Shown here: positions 16,361 to 25,608 of the stretch, one piece after another
Numbering within the stretch: position 1 is the stretch's first letter
How the letters are laid out: every line of letters starts with the position of its first letter
Origin: Mesorhizobium_L sp035547755
GTDB lineage: Bacteria > Pseudomonadota > Alphaproteobacteria > Rhizobiales > Rhizobiaceae
DNA length: 64,000 nt
Reading direction: 5' to 3'
Assembly (NCBI GenBank): GCA_035547755.1
Contig: DASZUG010000017.1
Coordinates: forward strand, 1-64,000
The notes under the pieces: generated by a model
What the model saw: the letters and a program-made list of their open reading frames with translations, nothing else
Database searches by the model: none
What the model was told of the DNA's origin: nothing
Position numbers and translations under genes: made by a program

Positions 16361-17680
16361 ATGGGCGATCTTTTCGGGGAAACTCAACCAAGGCGACAGG
16401 AACCGGGCCGGCCGCTCGCCGACCGCCTGCGCCCGAAGCGTCTGGAAGATGTCGTCGGCCAGGAGCATCTGACGGGGCCGGACGGCGCGTTGACGCGCAT
16501 GATCCGCTCCCAATCGCTCGGCTCAATGATTTTCTGGGGGCCTCCCGGTACCGGCAAGACCACCGTGGCGCGGCTCCTGGCAAACGATACCGGCCTCGGT
16601 TTCGAGCAGATATCGGCGATCTTTTCCGGCGTCGCCGATCTCAAGAAGGTCTTCGAGGCGGCGAGGCTGCGCCGCGCCAATGGCCGCCAGACCTTGCTCT
16701 TCGTCGATGAAATCCATCGCTTCAACCGGGCGCAGCAGGATTCCTTCCTGCCGGTGATGGAAGACGGAACCGTCATCCTCGTCGGTGCGACGACGGAGAA
16801 TCCTTCCTTCGAACTCAATGCGGCGCTGCTCTCGCGGGCGCGGGTGCTTGTCTTCCATTCGCTCGACGAGGAAAGCATCGCCAAGCTGCTTTCACGGGCG
16901 GAGGAGGCGGAGGGGCGTTCTCTGCCGGTCGATCCTGAGGCGCGGCAGGTCCTGCTCAGGCTGGCGGATGGAGACGGCCGCGCGGCGCTGACGCTTGCCG
17001 AGGAGATTTGGCGCGCGGCAGGCGAGGGGGAAATTTTCGATGCCGAAGGCCTGATGCGCATCGTGCAGCGTCGGGCGCCTGTCTATGACAAGAGCCAGGA
17101 TGGGCATTACAATCTCATTTCAGCGCTGCACAAGGCCGTGCGCGGTTCCGATCCCGACGCGGCGCTCTATTATCTCGCCCGTATGCTGGACGCTGGCGAG
17201 GCGCCGCTTTACCTCGGGCGACGTCTCGTTCGCATGGCGATAGAGGATATCGGGCTTGCCGACCCGCAGGCGCTTGTCATCGCCAACGCCGCCAAGGACG
17301 CGTATGATTATCTCGGTTCGCCGGAAGGCGAACTCGCGCTGGCGGAGGCTTGCGTTTATCTCGCCACCGCGCCGAAGTCGAATGCCGTTTACAAGGCGTT
17401 TTCGGGAGCCAAACGTGCGGCCAAGGAATACGGATCGCTGGTGCCGCCGCGACACATCCTCAACGCCCCGACCAAGCTGATGAAGGAACAGGGGTATTCG
17501 GCGGGCTATCTCTATGATCACGATCAGCCGGATGCTTTTTCCGGACAGGACTATTTCCCGGAGAAGATGGGCCGCCAGACCTTCTACGATCCGCCCGACC
17601 GCGGCTACGAGCGGGAAATCCGCAAGCGGCTCGACTATTGGGCGAAGCTGAGGGCTGAACGGCAGCGCGGCGGGACGTAA
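16361..17680 (+). CDS. rarA: Replication-associated recombination protein A (AAA+ ATPase)
   Basis: 439 residues from ATG 16361 (MGDLFGE). N-terminal PLADRLRPKRLEDVVGQEHL, Walker A GPPGTGKTT at 60-68, Walker B LLFVDEIHRF, and the sensor-1 region GATTENPSFELN. RarA/MgsA acts at stalled forks with SSB and RecA. It lies 19 bases after the protease stop and may be co-transcribed. The frame is open upstream to 16304 inside the protease gene, but the family N-terminus begins at MxDLF. Confidence 0.95.
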   Translation: MGDLFGETQPRRQEPGRPLADRLRPKRLEDVVGQEHLTGPDGALTRMIRSQSLGSMIFWGPPGTGKTTVARLLANDTGLGFEQISAIFSGVADLKKVFEAARLRRANGRQTLLFVDEIHRFNRAQQDSFLPVMEDGTVILVGATTENPSFELNAALLSRARVLVFHSLDEESIAKLLSRAEEAEGRSLPVDPEARQVLLRLADGDGRAALTLAEEIWRAAGEGEIFDAEGLMRIVQRRAPVYDKSQDGHYNLISALHKAVRGSDPDAALYYLARMLDAGEAPLYLGRRLVRMAIEDIGLADPQALVIANAAKDAYDYLGSPEGELALAEACVYLATAPKSNAVYKAFSGAKRAAKEYGSLVPPRHILNAPTKLMKEQGYSAGYLYDHDQPDAFSGQDYFPEKMGRQTFYDPPDRGYEREIRKRLDYWAKLRAERQRGGT

Positions 17681-17691
17681 CGCCTGTTGAT

Positions 17692-17866
17692 GGTGCGTCC
17701 TTCGAGGCTCGCCCTTTGGGCGAGCGCCTCAGGATGAGGTCCTTCGAGGCTCGCTTCGCTCGCACCTCAGGATGAGGGAGGCCGGTGCCAATGACTCTCC
17801 GGCCGGGGTTGCACCAACGGTCCTCATCCTGAGGTGCGAGCGGAAGCGAGCCTCGAAGGACGCACC
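17692..17866. repeat. Large palindromic repeat between convergent rarA and ndvA
   Basis: The left half begins GGTGCGTCCTTCGAGGCTCGC (17692) and carries a second unit with GTCCTTCGAGGCTCGCTTCG to CACCTCAGGATGAGG (17739-17776). The right half is the reverse complement, CCTCATCCTGAGGTGCGAGC to CCTCGAAGGACGCACC (17822-17866). The same element occurs at 49003-49110. It belongs to the well-known GTCCTTCGAGGCTCGC-type repeats of Rhizobiales. Located between two converging genes it could also act as a bidirectional terminator. Confidence 0.88.
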
Positions 17867-17871
17867 TAAGC

Positions 17872-19647
17872 TCACGCCGCCTCGTCCTGCAGCGGGCGGG
17901 TGACGCGGCGCACTTCGGCATCCGTCAGCAGGCCGCCGGCGCGCAGCAGGCCGGCGAAACGGCCGTTATTGCGGGAGGCGAGTTCGTTGAAGCTGCCGAC
18001 TTCCACCAATTGCCCGTGATCGAGGAAGATCACGACATCTGCATCGCGAACCGTGGAGAGGCGGTGGGCGATGATGAAGGTGGTGCGATTGCGACGGATC
18101 TCGTCGATCGCGCATTTGATGCGTTCCTCGGTCTCGACGTCGAGAGCGCTCGTCGCCTCGTCGAGGACGAGTATCGGCGCGTTCTTGAGGATGGCGCGGG
18201 CGATGGCGATACGCTGGCGTTCGCCGCCGGAAAGCTGCGCCCCGCGCTCCCCGACCATGGTGTCATAGCCTTCGCTCTTGGCGAGAATGAACTCCTCGGC
18301 GGCCGCCGCGGCAGCGGCCTCATGAATCTCGTGGTTGCCGGCATTCTCGTTGCCGAGCCGGATATTCGCCTCGATCGAGCGGTTGAACATGCCGGCATCC
18401 TGAAAGACGGTGGCGATCGACTGTCTGAGCGACTTGCGGCTGACGGTCTTCACATCGACGCCGTCGATGAGGATCCGGCCGGAATTCGGCTCATAGACCC
18501 GCTGCAACAGGTTGAGCAGCGTGGTCTTGCCCGAACCCGTCGGGCCGACGATTGCGACGGTCTGGCCGGGCTTCACCTCGAAGGAGATGTCATGGACGCC
18601 CTGGCCGGAAGCCGGGAAGACATAGTTGACATTGTCGAAGACGATGTGCCCGTTGACGTTCTCCAGATCGACGACGCCATCCTCTTCCTTGATGTCCTTG
18701 CCGGCATCTTCCAGTTCGTAGAACTTTTCGAGCTTCGCACGGCCGTCGAAGATCTGGTTGACGAACTGGCTGATCTGGTCGAGACGGCTGATGAGAAGCT
18801 GCGCGAAACCGGTGAAAGCGATGATATCGCCGACGCGCAACTCGCCACGCGATACGAAATAGGCGCCGAGCATCAACACAACCATCATCGAGATGGTCGA
18901 GGCGACCCGGTTCAAGGCGCTGGCAAGCGCCCACCAGTCGAGGACGGGATATTGCGCGTTGAGCACCTTCGCCGCGAAGTCCTGCAAGGCGCGCGCTTCC
19001 TGATGGATACGGTTATAGCTCTGCAGAACCGCGACGTTGCTGATCGAATCGCTCAGATGTGAAAAGACGTTGTGATTGTGGGCCTCCACCGCCGTCTGGC
19101 CGGATTTCGTCTTGTGCGTGACGACGCGACCGATGAGGAAATAGAGCACGCCAAGCGCAATCAGCACGATCGACAGACGGACGTCCATCGCCAGTGCGGT
19201 GGGGATCATCAGGGCCAGCGCGACCGCCGTCGAAAGATGCTGCCGCATGAATTCCAGCCAAAGGGTCGTCAGCGTGTCGGATGCACGAAGAAGGGTGTGG
19301 ATCACGTTGGACGAGCCGTGCGCCTGATGCCAGGAAAGCGGCAAGCCGATCACCTTGGAAAAGGACTCTTCCAGCACTTCCAGGCGCCGGCGATGGGCAA
19401 GACGGTCAGCCTCGCGCGCTACCAGAACGAAAGCGACGACATTGAAGACCCCGAGCCCCGCCCACATGGCGAGTGTCAGCGCCGTGCCGGAGCGGTCGGA
19501 AATCGATTGGACGACCTTGCCGAACAGGATCGGTTCGGCGATCGTCACAAACGCCAGAACGATATTGGCCACACAAATGAAAAACACGGGCCGCTTTGCA
19601 GGCGCAAGATACCTGAGCGCCCTCCAATAAATTTCAAGCAAAGACAC
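17872..19647 (-). CDS. ndvA: Cyclic beta-1,2-glucan ABC exporter NdvA/ChvA
   Basis: 591 residues from a GTG (19647) preceded by GGGAG; starts SLLEIYWRALRYL. N-terminal six-helix ABC exporter membrane domain (about 20-290) and ATPase domain with Walker A GPTGSGKTT (368-376), signature LSGGERQR (472-479) and Walker B ILVLDEAT (492-499). The sequence closely resembles remembered Brucella/Agrobacterium NdvA (e.g. SGQGVHDISFEVKPGQTVAI). Exports cyclic glucan to the periplasm, important for osmoadaptation and host interaction. The glucan synthase gene is not in the window. Confidence 0.9.
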   Translation of the reverse strand: MSLLEIYWRALRYLAPAKRPVFFICVANIVLAFVTIAEPILFGKVVQSISDRSGTALTLAMWAGLGVFNVVAFVLVAREADRLAHRRRLEVLEESFSKVIGLPLSWHQAHGSSNVIHTLLRASDTLTTLWLEFMRQHLSTAVALALMIPTALAMDVRLSIVLIALGVLYFLIGRVVTHKTKSGQTAVEAHNHNVFSHLSDSISNVAVLQSYNRIHQEARALQDFAAKVLNAQYPVLDWWALASALNRVASTISMMVVLMLGAYFVSRGELRVGDIIAFTGFAQLLISRLDQISQFVNQIFDGRAKLEKFYELEDAGKDIKEEDGVVDLENVNGHIVFDNVNYVFPASGQGVHDISFEVKPGQTVAIVGPTGSGKTTLLNLLQRVYEPNSGRILIDGVDVKTVSRKSLRQSIATVFQDAGMFNRSIEANIRLGNENAGNHEIHEAAAAAAAEEFILAKSEGYDTMVGERGAQLSGGERQRIAIARAILKNAPILVLDEATSALDVETEERIKCAIDEIRRNRTTFIIAHRLSTVRDADVVIFLDHGQLVEVGSFNELASRNNGRFAGLLRAGGLLTDAEVRRVTRPLQDEAA

Positions 19648-20079
19648 GGTTGAACTCCCGAGACGGTAGGATTGTGCGACGCAGTAATCAGAAACGTTTC
19701 GGCGCCACCAAAGGTAGTCCGTAAATGGAGGAATACGTTGAAGGTTCCATCGAAAACAAAACAAACCCCGCTTGGTGATGTAATGTTTCGTGAAATTTTA
19801 AGTATTTGACTTTAAACGGAAAGAGTATCGGCTGTGGCGAAACCATGGCGAACCTCGCAGTGTTCTCCCGCGTGTGGCCGAAGCCGCGCGCGCTATGAAC
19901 CCGCCCTGAAACTGTCGCATAGAGCAATAGCCAATCCAGCCTGAACGGCGGATGAATGCTCGGCGGCTATCCGACGGCAGCACATTTCCGATCCTTGTCG
20001 CCCCGCTTTTACGCGCCTCCTGATGCTCGCTTCGCTGCCGGGATGATGCTATGGCGGCGCTCGAAAGGAACCCGAGTTC
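19648..20079. other. Intergenic region between ndvA and rluC-type gene
   Basis: 432 bases between divergently oriented genes. An AT-richer block at about 19740-19815 is the likely ndvA promoter area. No tRNA, repeat or convincing small gene was seen in the remainder. Confidence 0.5.
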
Positions 20080-21069
20080 ATGGCAGGTGTGGAACAGATA
20101 GAGGTCGAATCCTCGGAAGCCGGCATGAGGCTCGACCGTTGGTTCAAGGTGCATTTTCCGGGTCTCGGCTTCGGTCAATTGCAGAAGCTTTTGCGGTCGG
20201 GGCAGATTCGTGTCGATGGCGGCAGGGTCAAGACGGATGTACGCGTGCAGCCAGGGCAGATGGTGCGTGTGCCGCCGCTTCAGGTCGATCGCAAGCAAGT
20301 CGGCGAGGCTGGCCCGAACAGTCGTGCCGAGTCGGGAGACGGCGAACTGCTTGGCCGCATGCTGCTCTACGAGGATGCGAAGGTCTTTGTCCTCAACAAG
20401 CCTGCCGGGCTTGCGGTACAAGGTGGCTCAGGCGTCAGCCGTCATGTCGACCAGATGCTCGAGGCTTGGCGTAACAAAAAAGGCGAAAAGCCGCGCCTTG
20501 TCCATCGCCTCGACCGGGATACGTCCGGCGTGCTGGTCATCGCCCGCACGCGGCTTGCGGCGATGAAACTCGCGACCGCGTTCCGCGAGCGCGACACGAA
20601 GAAATTCTACTGGGCGCTTGTGAAAGGCGTTCCGCGGCAAAGGCAGGGACGGATTTCGACCTGGCTGGCCAAGGAACAGACGCCCGATGGCGACCGCATG
20701 CGCGTGGTCAAGCATGGCGAGCCGGGAGCCGATCACGCCGTCTCCAACTACAGGATCGTCGAGCAGGCGGGGCAGAGCCTGTCGTGGCTCGAGATGGAGC
20801 CCTATACCGGACGCACGCATCAGCTGCGCGTCCATGCGGCGCAGATCGGCCATCCGATCATCGGCGATCCCAAATATTTCGACGCGGACCAGAACTGGGA
20901 GCTGCCGGGAGGCATCCAGAAGCGCCTGCATCTTCACGCCCGCCGTATCGTCATCCCGCATCCCGATGGCGGCATGGTGGATGTGACCGCGCCGCTTCCT
21001 CCACATATGCGGCAAAGCTGGAACCTGCTTGGCTTCGACGATTCCGCGGCGGAAGAGGGCATGGGCTGA
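20080..21069 (+). CDS. rluC: RluA-family 23S rRNA pseudouridine synthase (RluC type)
   Basis: 329 residues. S4 RNA-binding domain at about 10-70 (MRLDRWFKVHFPGLGFGQLQ), then the catalytic domain with HRLDRDTSGVLV, catalytic aspartate D145. The C-terminal YTGRTHQLRVHAAQIGHPI is typical of the family. Isomerises uridines in 23S rRNA; RluC is preferred over RluD because of the overall sequence and ATP12 neighbourhood, but specificity is not proven. Confidence 0.87.
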   Translation: MAGVEQIEVESSEAGMRLDRWFKVHFPGLGFGQLQKLLRSGQIRVDGGRVKTDVRVQPGQMVRVPPLQVDRKQVGEAGPNSRAESGDGELLGRMLLYEDAKVFVLNKPAGLAVQGGSGVSRHVDQMLEAWRNKKGEKPRLVHRLDRDTSGVLVIARTRLAAMKLATAFRERDTKKFYWALVKGVPRQRQGRISTWLAKEQTPDGDRMRVVKHGEPGADHAVSNYRIVEQAGQSLSWLEMEPYTGRTHQLRVHAAQIGHPIIGDPKYFDADQNWELPGGIQKRLHLHARRIVIPHPDGGMVDVTAPLPPHMRQSWNLLGFDDSAAEEGMG

Positions 21070-21204
21070 CGAAGTGGTCGCGCAAGGTCAGCGGCCGAGG
21101 CAGGGCAGTTGAAAGGGGCCCAGCCGGCGCGCATATAGCCGAATGACGGAATTTTGGGCGGTGCCGTGGAATGGATGCTGCCATCTTCATACGGGTGAGA
21201 CGAT

Positions 21205-21996
21205 ATGCGTGATCTTCTTGATGAACTGGAGCAGGGGAAGTGGCTTTCCGACGCCGATCCGGTCAAGCGTGCGCGCAACCAGATGAAGACGGCGATGCCG
21301 AAGCGCTTCTACGAGCGGGTATCGGTCGCGCCCGTCGAGGACGGTTATGCGGTCCATCTCGACGGCAAGCCTGTCCGTACGCCGGCAAAGACAGTGATCG
21401 TCCTGCCGACGGAAGCGGCAGCGCAACTGGTGGCGGATGAACTCGCGGCGCAGAGAGAGTTCATCGATCTGCCCACGATGCCGGTCCTGCGGCTGGTGAA
21501 CACCGCGATCGACGGCGTTGCGTCGGAGGCGGATGCGGTTGCGGAAGATATTCTCCGCTTCTCGTCGAGCGATCTCCTCTGCTACCGCGCCGATGCGCCG
21601 CAAGGGCTGGTCGAGCGGCAGGCGCAGGCGTGGGATCCTGTCCTGGACTGGGCGCGGGACGCGCTCGGCGCGCGCTTCATCCTCGCGGAGGGCGTCATGC
21701 ATGTCGAGCAGCCGAGGGAGGCGATCACTGCAATCTCTCTCCATCTGCTCAGGAAAAAGGAAGCGCTCAGACTGGCAGCGCTTCATTTGATGACATCGCT
21801 CACCGGCTCCGCCCTTCTGGCGCTGGCGGTTGAGGAGAATGCGCTCGATGTTGAGGAAGCCTGGGCGGCCGCACATGTCGATGAGGACTGGAATATCGCG
21901 CAATGGGGCGAAGACGCGGAAGCATCCGCACGACGTGCCGCGCGTAAAAGGGACATGATGGCCGCCATTGCCCTCATCAAGGCGATCACGGCCTGA
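21205..21996 (+). CDS. ATP12-family F1-ATPase assembly chaperone
   Basis: 263 residues matching the ATP12 family: KRFYERVSVAPVEDGYAVHLDGKPVRTPAK near the N-terminus and LLCYRADAPQGLVERQAQ(A)WDP in the middle. In mitochondria Atp12 binds F1 alpha; the alphaproteobacterial homologue is assumed to assist F1 assembly. It follows the pseudouridine synthase as in other Rhizobiales, though the HAD hydrolase commonly between them is absent. Confidence 0.9.
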   Translation: MRDLLDELEQGKWLSDADPVKRARNQMKTAMPKRFYERVSVAPVEDGYAVHLDGKPVRTPAKTVIVLPTEAAAQLVADELAAQREFIDLPTMPVLRLVNTAIDGVASEADAVAEDILRFSSSDLLCYRADAPQGLVERQAQAWDPVLDWARDALGARFILAEGVMHVEQPREAITAISLHLLRKKEALRLAALHLMTSLTGSALLALAVEENALDVEEAWAAAHVDEDWNIAQWGEDAEASARRAARKRDMMAAIALIKAITA

Positions 21997-22140
21997 TCCC
22001 TTTCCGGCGGGTTTTCCGCTATCGGTCCGAACTTTCCTGCAACTATACGGCACGATCTGAGCGCGCGCTTGGGTTTTGGCGTCATGCCGTTTAGAGCTGC
22101 CTGATACGGGAACGCAGTGGAATGGGCGTCGTTGAGGGGC

Positions 22141-23553
22141 ATGGACGAAAAAGCAGCTATCGCTGAACCAGATGAGCGCACCCGCGCCGATATCTACGAT
22201 TCCGACGGTGTGATCCGCGAGGATTTCGTCGAGGATATTGGCGCGGCGATCGCGGCGCGCGATGCCGCGAGGCTGAAGCAGGAACTCGGCACGCTGCACG
22301 AATCGGAGATCGGCGACCTTCTGGAAGCGCTTCAGCCGGATGAGCGCCGCTCGCTCGTGACGCTGATGGGCACGGATTTCGATTTCTCGGCGCTGACCGA
22401 GGTCGATGAAGCGATAAGGCTCGATATTGTCGAGCACATGCCGAACGAGCAGATCGCGGCGGCGGTCCAGGAACTCGCGTCGGACGATGCGGTCTACATC
22501 CTGGAAGACCTCGACGAAGCGGATCGCGACGAGATCCTCGACAATCTCCCGTTTACCGAACGGGTGCGGCTCAGGCGGGCTCTCGATTATCCCGAGGAGA
22601 CGGCCGGTCGCCGGATGCAGACCGAGTTCGTCGCCGTGCCGACCTTCTGGACGGTCGGCCAGACGATCGATTATTTGCGCGAAGAGCAGAATCTTCCCGA
22701 GCGGTTCTCCCAGATCTTCGTCGTCGATCCGAGCTTTCGGCTTCTCGGCGCCGTCGACCTCGACCGTGTCCTGCGGACGAAAAGGACCGTCAAGGTCGAG
22801 GAGATCATGCACGAAACGCGGTTCGCGATTCCCGCCACCATGGACCAGGAGGAGGCGGCCCGCGAATTCGAGCAATATGATCTTCTCTCCGCCGCCGTCG
22901 TCGACGAAAACGATCGCCTCGTCGGCGTCCTGACGATCGACGACGTGGTGGACGTCATCCAGCAGGAGGCGGAGGAAGATCTGATGCGCATGGGCGGCGT
23001 CGGCGACGAAGAATTGTCCGACACCGTCATCACAACCTCGCGGCTGCGCGTGCCCTGGCTGGTCGTCAACCTGTTGACGGCCTTTCTGGCGGCGGCAGTC
23101 ATCGGCCTTTTCGACCATACGATCGAGCATGTCGTCGCGCTCGCGGTCCTGATGCCGATCGTCGCGGGCATGGGTGGAAACGCCGCTTCGCAAACGATGA
23201 CGGTGACGGTGCGGGCGCTGGCGACGCGCGACCTCGATATCTACAACGCCGCCCGTATCATCCGTCGCGAAACCGTCGTCGGTTTCCTGAACGGCGTCAT
23301 CTTCGCCGTCCTGATCGGCCTCGTCGCGTGGCTCTGGTTCCAGGACGTCAATCTGGGAGGGATCATCGCCGCGGCGATGATCATCAACATGCTTGCCGCG
23401 GCGCTGGGCGGCATCTTGATCCCGCTTCTTCTCGACAGGCTGGGCGCGGATCCCGCGGTTGCCTCGACGGTGTTCGTCACCACCGTGACCGATGTCGTCG
23501 GCTTCTTTTCGTTCCTCGGCCTGGCGACGTGGTGGTACGGGCTGGCGGCCTGA
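22141..23553 (+). CDS. mgtE: MgtE-family magnesium transporter
   Basis: 470 residues from ATG 22141 (MDEKAAIAEPDE); an ATG at 22117 is possible. Domains in order: cytosolic N domain of helical repeats (about 30-145, with LLEALQPDERRSLV), two CBS domains (about 155-270), then five membrane helices (about 300-470) containing PIVAGMGGNAASQTMTVTVRAL, the pore signature. The CBS region senses cytosolic Mg2+. Stands alone; no Mg riboswitch seen in the 144-base upstream gap. Confidence 0.94.
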   Translation: MDEKAAIAEPDERTRADIYDSDGVIREDFVEDIGAAIAARDAARLKQELGTLHESEIGDLLEALQPDERRSLVTLMGTDFDFSALTEVDEAIRLDIVEHMPNEQIAAAVQELASDDAVYILEDLDEADRDEILDNLPFTERVRLRRALDYPEETAGRRMQTEFVAVPTFWTVGQTIDYLREEQNLPERFSQIFVVDPSFRLLGAVDLDRVLRTKRTVKVEEIMHETRFAIPATMDQEEAAREFEQYDLLSAAVVDENDRLVGVLTIDDVVDVIQQEAEEDLMRMGGVGDEELSDTVITTSRLRVPWLVVNLLTAFLAAAVIGLFDHTIEHVVALAVLMPIVAGMGGNAASQTMTVTVRALATRDLDIYNAARIIRRETVVGFLNGVIFAVLIGLVAWLWFQDVNLGGIIAAAMIINMLAAALGGILIPLLLDRLGADPAVASTVFVTTVTDVVGFFSFLGLATWWYGLAA

Positions 23554-23577
23554 CTGCTGTTCTGCCGACGAAGCGAC

Positions 23578-24582
23578 TCAGCAGCAGGCCTCGATCGCCG
23601 CCACGACAGTTTCGGGAACGGAAATCCCCTCCCGCCGCGCGCGGGCGCGCGCATGGCCTTTCCCTAGCCCGGGGATGTGGACGCCGTGTTCGTCAGCAAG
23701 CCGCCGCAACTGGGCCTTCATCCTCTCCTCGAAATCAGGAGCGAAGAGGGCGGGTGCGACGGCGAGGACGAACAGCCCTGAACCGGGGCTTTCGCTGCCC
23801 TGCGTGAAGGATGGCGCATCGAGCGACCAGTTCGCACCGGAAAGGCCGGCCGCCAGAACTTCCACCATCAGCGCGATATTGGCGCCGCGCGCGCCGCCAA
23901 AGGCAAGCAGCGCGCCGTTGAGCGCCGTCTTGGCATCGGTGGTCGGGTTGCCATCCGTATCGAGGGCCCATCCTTCCGGCAATGCGCGCCCCTCCGCCGC
24001 GGCCTTCCTGATCGAGACGAAGGCGGTGGCGCTCGATGCCTGGTCGATGAGGAGCGGCGGTCCTTCCGCCTGCGGGGCGGCGAAGGCCATCGGATTGGTG
24101 CAGTAGACGCGCGACTTGCCGCCGGAACCGGCAAGCAGGGCAGGGCCGTTCGTGGCGGCAAAGGCGACGAGCCCTTCGGCAGCGAGACGGCCGGCAAAAT
24201 AGCCGAGTGCGCCGCAGGTGTAGGCGCCGCGCTGGCTGAAAAGCGAAAGGCCGAATTGTTTCGCTGTCTGCAGAAGATCGTTGAAAGCGCGGTCGAAACC
24301 GGTATGAGCGGCCCCGCCATGGGCATCCGAAAGGATGATCGCCGGCGCCGGCCGCGAAATTTCCGGCTCGGCATCGCCCTGTATGCGTCCGGCCTTCAGC
24401 GCTTCGAGATAATCGATGAAATGGGCAAGGCCGACGTCAGGCATTCCCTCGGCTTCGGCTGCGACGGCCGAGCGGGCCAGCGAAACGGCTGTTTCCCTGT
24501 TTGCCCCGCACGCCATTGCGGCGCGGACGCAAAGCGCTTCGGCCTCGTTCATCGAGAAAAGCCGTGTTGTGGCGGAGGCCAT
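23578..24582 (-). CDS. Ldh/MDH2-family NAD(P)-dependent oxidoreductase
   Basis: 334 residues of the malate/L-lactate/ureidoglycolate/2,3-diketogulonate reductase family (LDH2/MDH2). Recognisable pieces are GMPDVGLAHFIDYLEALKAG, SDAHGGAAHTGFDRAF and TNPMAFAAPQ, with ALLAFGGARGANIALMVEVL late in the chain. Substrate cannot be told. The stop lies 25 bases from mgtE (convergent). It is divergent from the MerR regulator gene, whose intergenic operator could affect it. Confidence 0.85.
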   Translation of the reverse strand: MASATTRLFSMNEAEALCVRAAMACGANRETAVSLARSAVAAEAEGMPDVGLAHFIDYLEALKAGRIQGDAEPEISRPAPAIILSDAHGGAAHTGFDRAFNDLLQTAKQFGLSLFSQRGAYTCGALGYFAGRLAAEGLVAFAATNGPALLAGSGGKSRVYCTNPMAFAAPQAEGPPLLIDQASSATAFVSIRKAAAEGRALPEGWALDTDGNPTTDAKTALNGALLAFGGARGANIALMVEVLAAGLSGANWSLDAPSFTQGSESPGSGLFVLAVAPALFAPDFEERMKAQLRRLADEHGVHIPGLGKGHARARARREGISVPETVVAAIEACC

Positions 24583-24679
24583 GGCCGAAACTCCTGTCGC
24601 TTGTTTTCGATATACCGCCCGGTGAGGGATAGCCGCTTTCGCGGCTCGCCGCCAAGGCAGAAGGGTCGGATGGCCCGGT

Positions 24680-24701
24680 TTGACTCTTACGTAAATGCGA
24701 T
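24680..24701. promoter_or_regulatory. LiuR-like operator upstream of the MerR-type gene
   Basis: TTGACT at 24680-24685 is followed by CTTACGTAAA (24686-24695), whose core TTACGTAA is a perfect palindrome. The known LiuR consensus in proteobacteria centres on TTTACGTAAA within TTGAC-flanked arms. Placement 44 bases before the regulator ATG fits autoregulation. The right-hand arm is poorly conserved. Confidence 0.5.
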
Positions 24702-24737
24702 GCGAAATAGCGGTAAATTCAATCCCGGAGCGGGAGC

Positions 24738-25124
24738 ATGCGGGAATATTATTCGATCACCGAACTCACGCGCGAATTTGGCGTATCCACCCGCACGCTG
24801 CGCTTCTACGAGGATGAAGGGCTGATCAAGCCCGTGCGGCGCGGCAGGACGCGGCTTTTCCGCTCGTCCGATCGCCAGCTCGTGCGCCAGATCCTGCGCG
24901 GCAAGAGGCTCGGCTTTTCCATCGCCGAGATCCGCGAAATCATCCAGATGTACAAGGAACCGCCCGGCGAGGCGGGGCAACTCAGGCTGATGATCAAGCG
25001 CATCGAGGAAAAGCGCGAGGATTTGCGGCAGAAGCGGCGCGATTTGGAAGAGACGCTGGCGGAACTCGACCTCGCGGAGGATGCCTGTGTCGAGCGTCTG
25101 GCGGAACTTGGCGTCAAGACCTGA
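24738..25124 (+). CDS. MerR-family regulator, LiuR-like
   Basis: 128 residues. MerR helix-turn-helix at about 5-45 (SITELTREFGVSTRTLRFYE, DEGLIKP) followed by RGKRLGFSIAEIREIIQMYK and a C-terminal coiled coil of charged helices (KRIEEKREDLRQKRRDLEET). No metal-binding cysteine cluster; one cysteine only. The wording resembles LiuR, regulator of leucine/isovalerate catabolism, but no liu genes are in the window. GGAG lies 8 bases before the ATG. Confidence 0.85.
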   Translation: MREYYSITELTREFGVSTRTLRFYEDEGLIKPVRRGRTRLFRSSDRQLVRQILRGKRLGFSIAEIREIIQMYKEPPGEAGQLRLMIKRIEEKREDLRQKRRDLEETLAELDLAEDACVERLAELGVKT

Positions 25125-25127
25125 ATC

Positions 25128-25604
25128 TTAGAGCCAGCGTCGCACCCGCTGCTTGTAATCGCGGTAGCGCTTGCCGAAACGGATGTCGAGGTGCCGTTCC
25201 TCGCCTTCGATCGCCGCTTTCTGCGTGATGAAGCCGGCGACGACCGAGAGGATCAGGAACCAAAGGCTCCCTATGATCAGTCCGATGCCGATCATCAGCA
25301 GGCTGTTGCCGAGATAGATCGGGTTGCGCGTTATCCCGAACGGCCCGTCGATGACGAGATGCTCGGAGGGACGGTCGGGGCGGATCGTCGTCTTGTTGCG
25401 TTTCAGAGTGCGAATGGCTGTCCATTCCATTGCGATCGCGGCAAGGACGAGCAGAATGCCGACGATGAAGAGCATGTCCGAGAGCGGCTCGGTTATCCAG
25501 GGGAGCGGCAGGAGATAGTCGAGAATGATCGCGATCGCGATCGCGGAAAGATAGATGACAGGCGGCCAGGGCAGGGTGCTCGGCCGCGCCTCGGCTCCAT
25601 TCAT
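25128..25604 (-). CDS. Isoprenylcysteine carboxyl methyltransferase-family membrane protein
   Basis: 158 residues from ATG 25604, with GGGAGGA 8 bases upstream. Four to five membrane helices; the C-terminal signature GPFGITRNPIYLGNSLLMIG and EGEERHLDIRFGKRYRDYKQ is the ICMT/PEMT fold with SAM binding. Bacterial members methylate lipids or unknown small substrates. Begins 5 bases beyond the DUF1624 stop, so the two form an operon; the last codons converge with the MerR gene (3-base gap). Confidence 0.85.
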   Translation of the reverse strand: MNGAEARPSTLPWPPVIYLSAIAIAIILDYLLPLPWITEPLSDMLFIVGILLVLAAIAMEWTAIRTLKRNKTTIRPDRPSEHLVIDGPFGITRNPIYLGNSLLMIGIGLIIGSLWFLILSVVAGFITQKAAIEGEERHLDIRFGKRYRDYKQRVRRWL

Positions 25605-25608
25605 CTCC

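Noticed and set aside
17692..17866. Possible insertion-sequence ends or att site
   Set aside because: No transposase or integrase in or near the element; it matches a non-coding palindromic repeat also at 49003-49110.
21187..23193. Open frame of 668 codons antisense to the ATP12 and mgtE genes
   Set aside because: Antisense shadow of two confident genes; Arg/Asp-rich, no domain seen.
25520..25550. GCGATC-rich run resembling a regulatory repeat
   Set aside because: It encodes the alternating Ala-Ile membrane helix of the ICMT-family protein and needs no other explanation.
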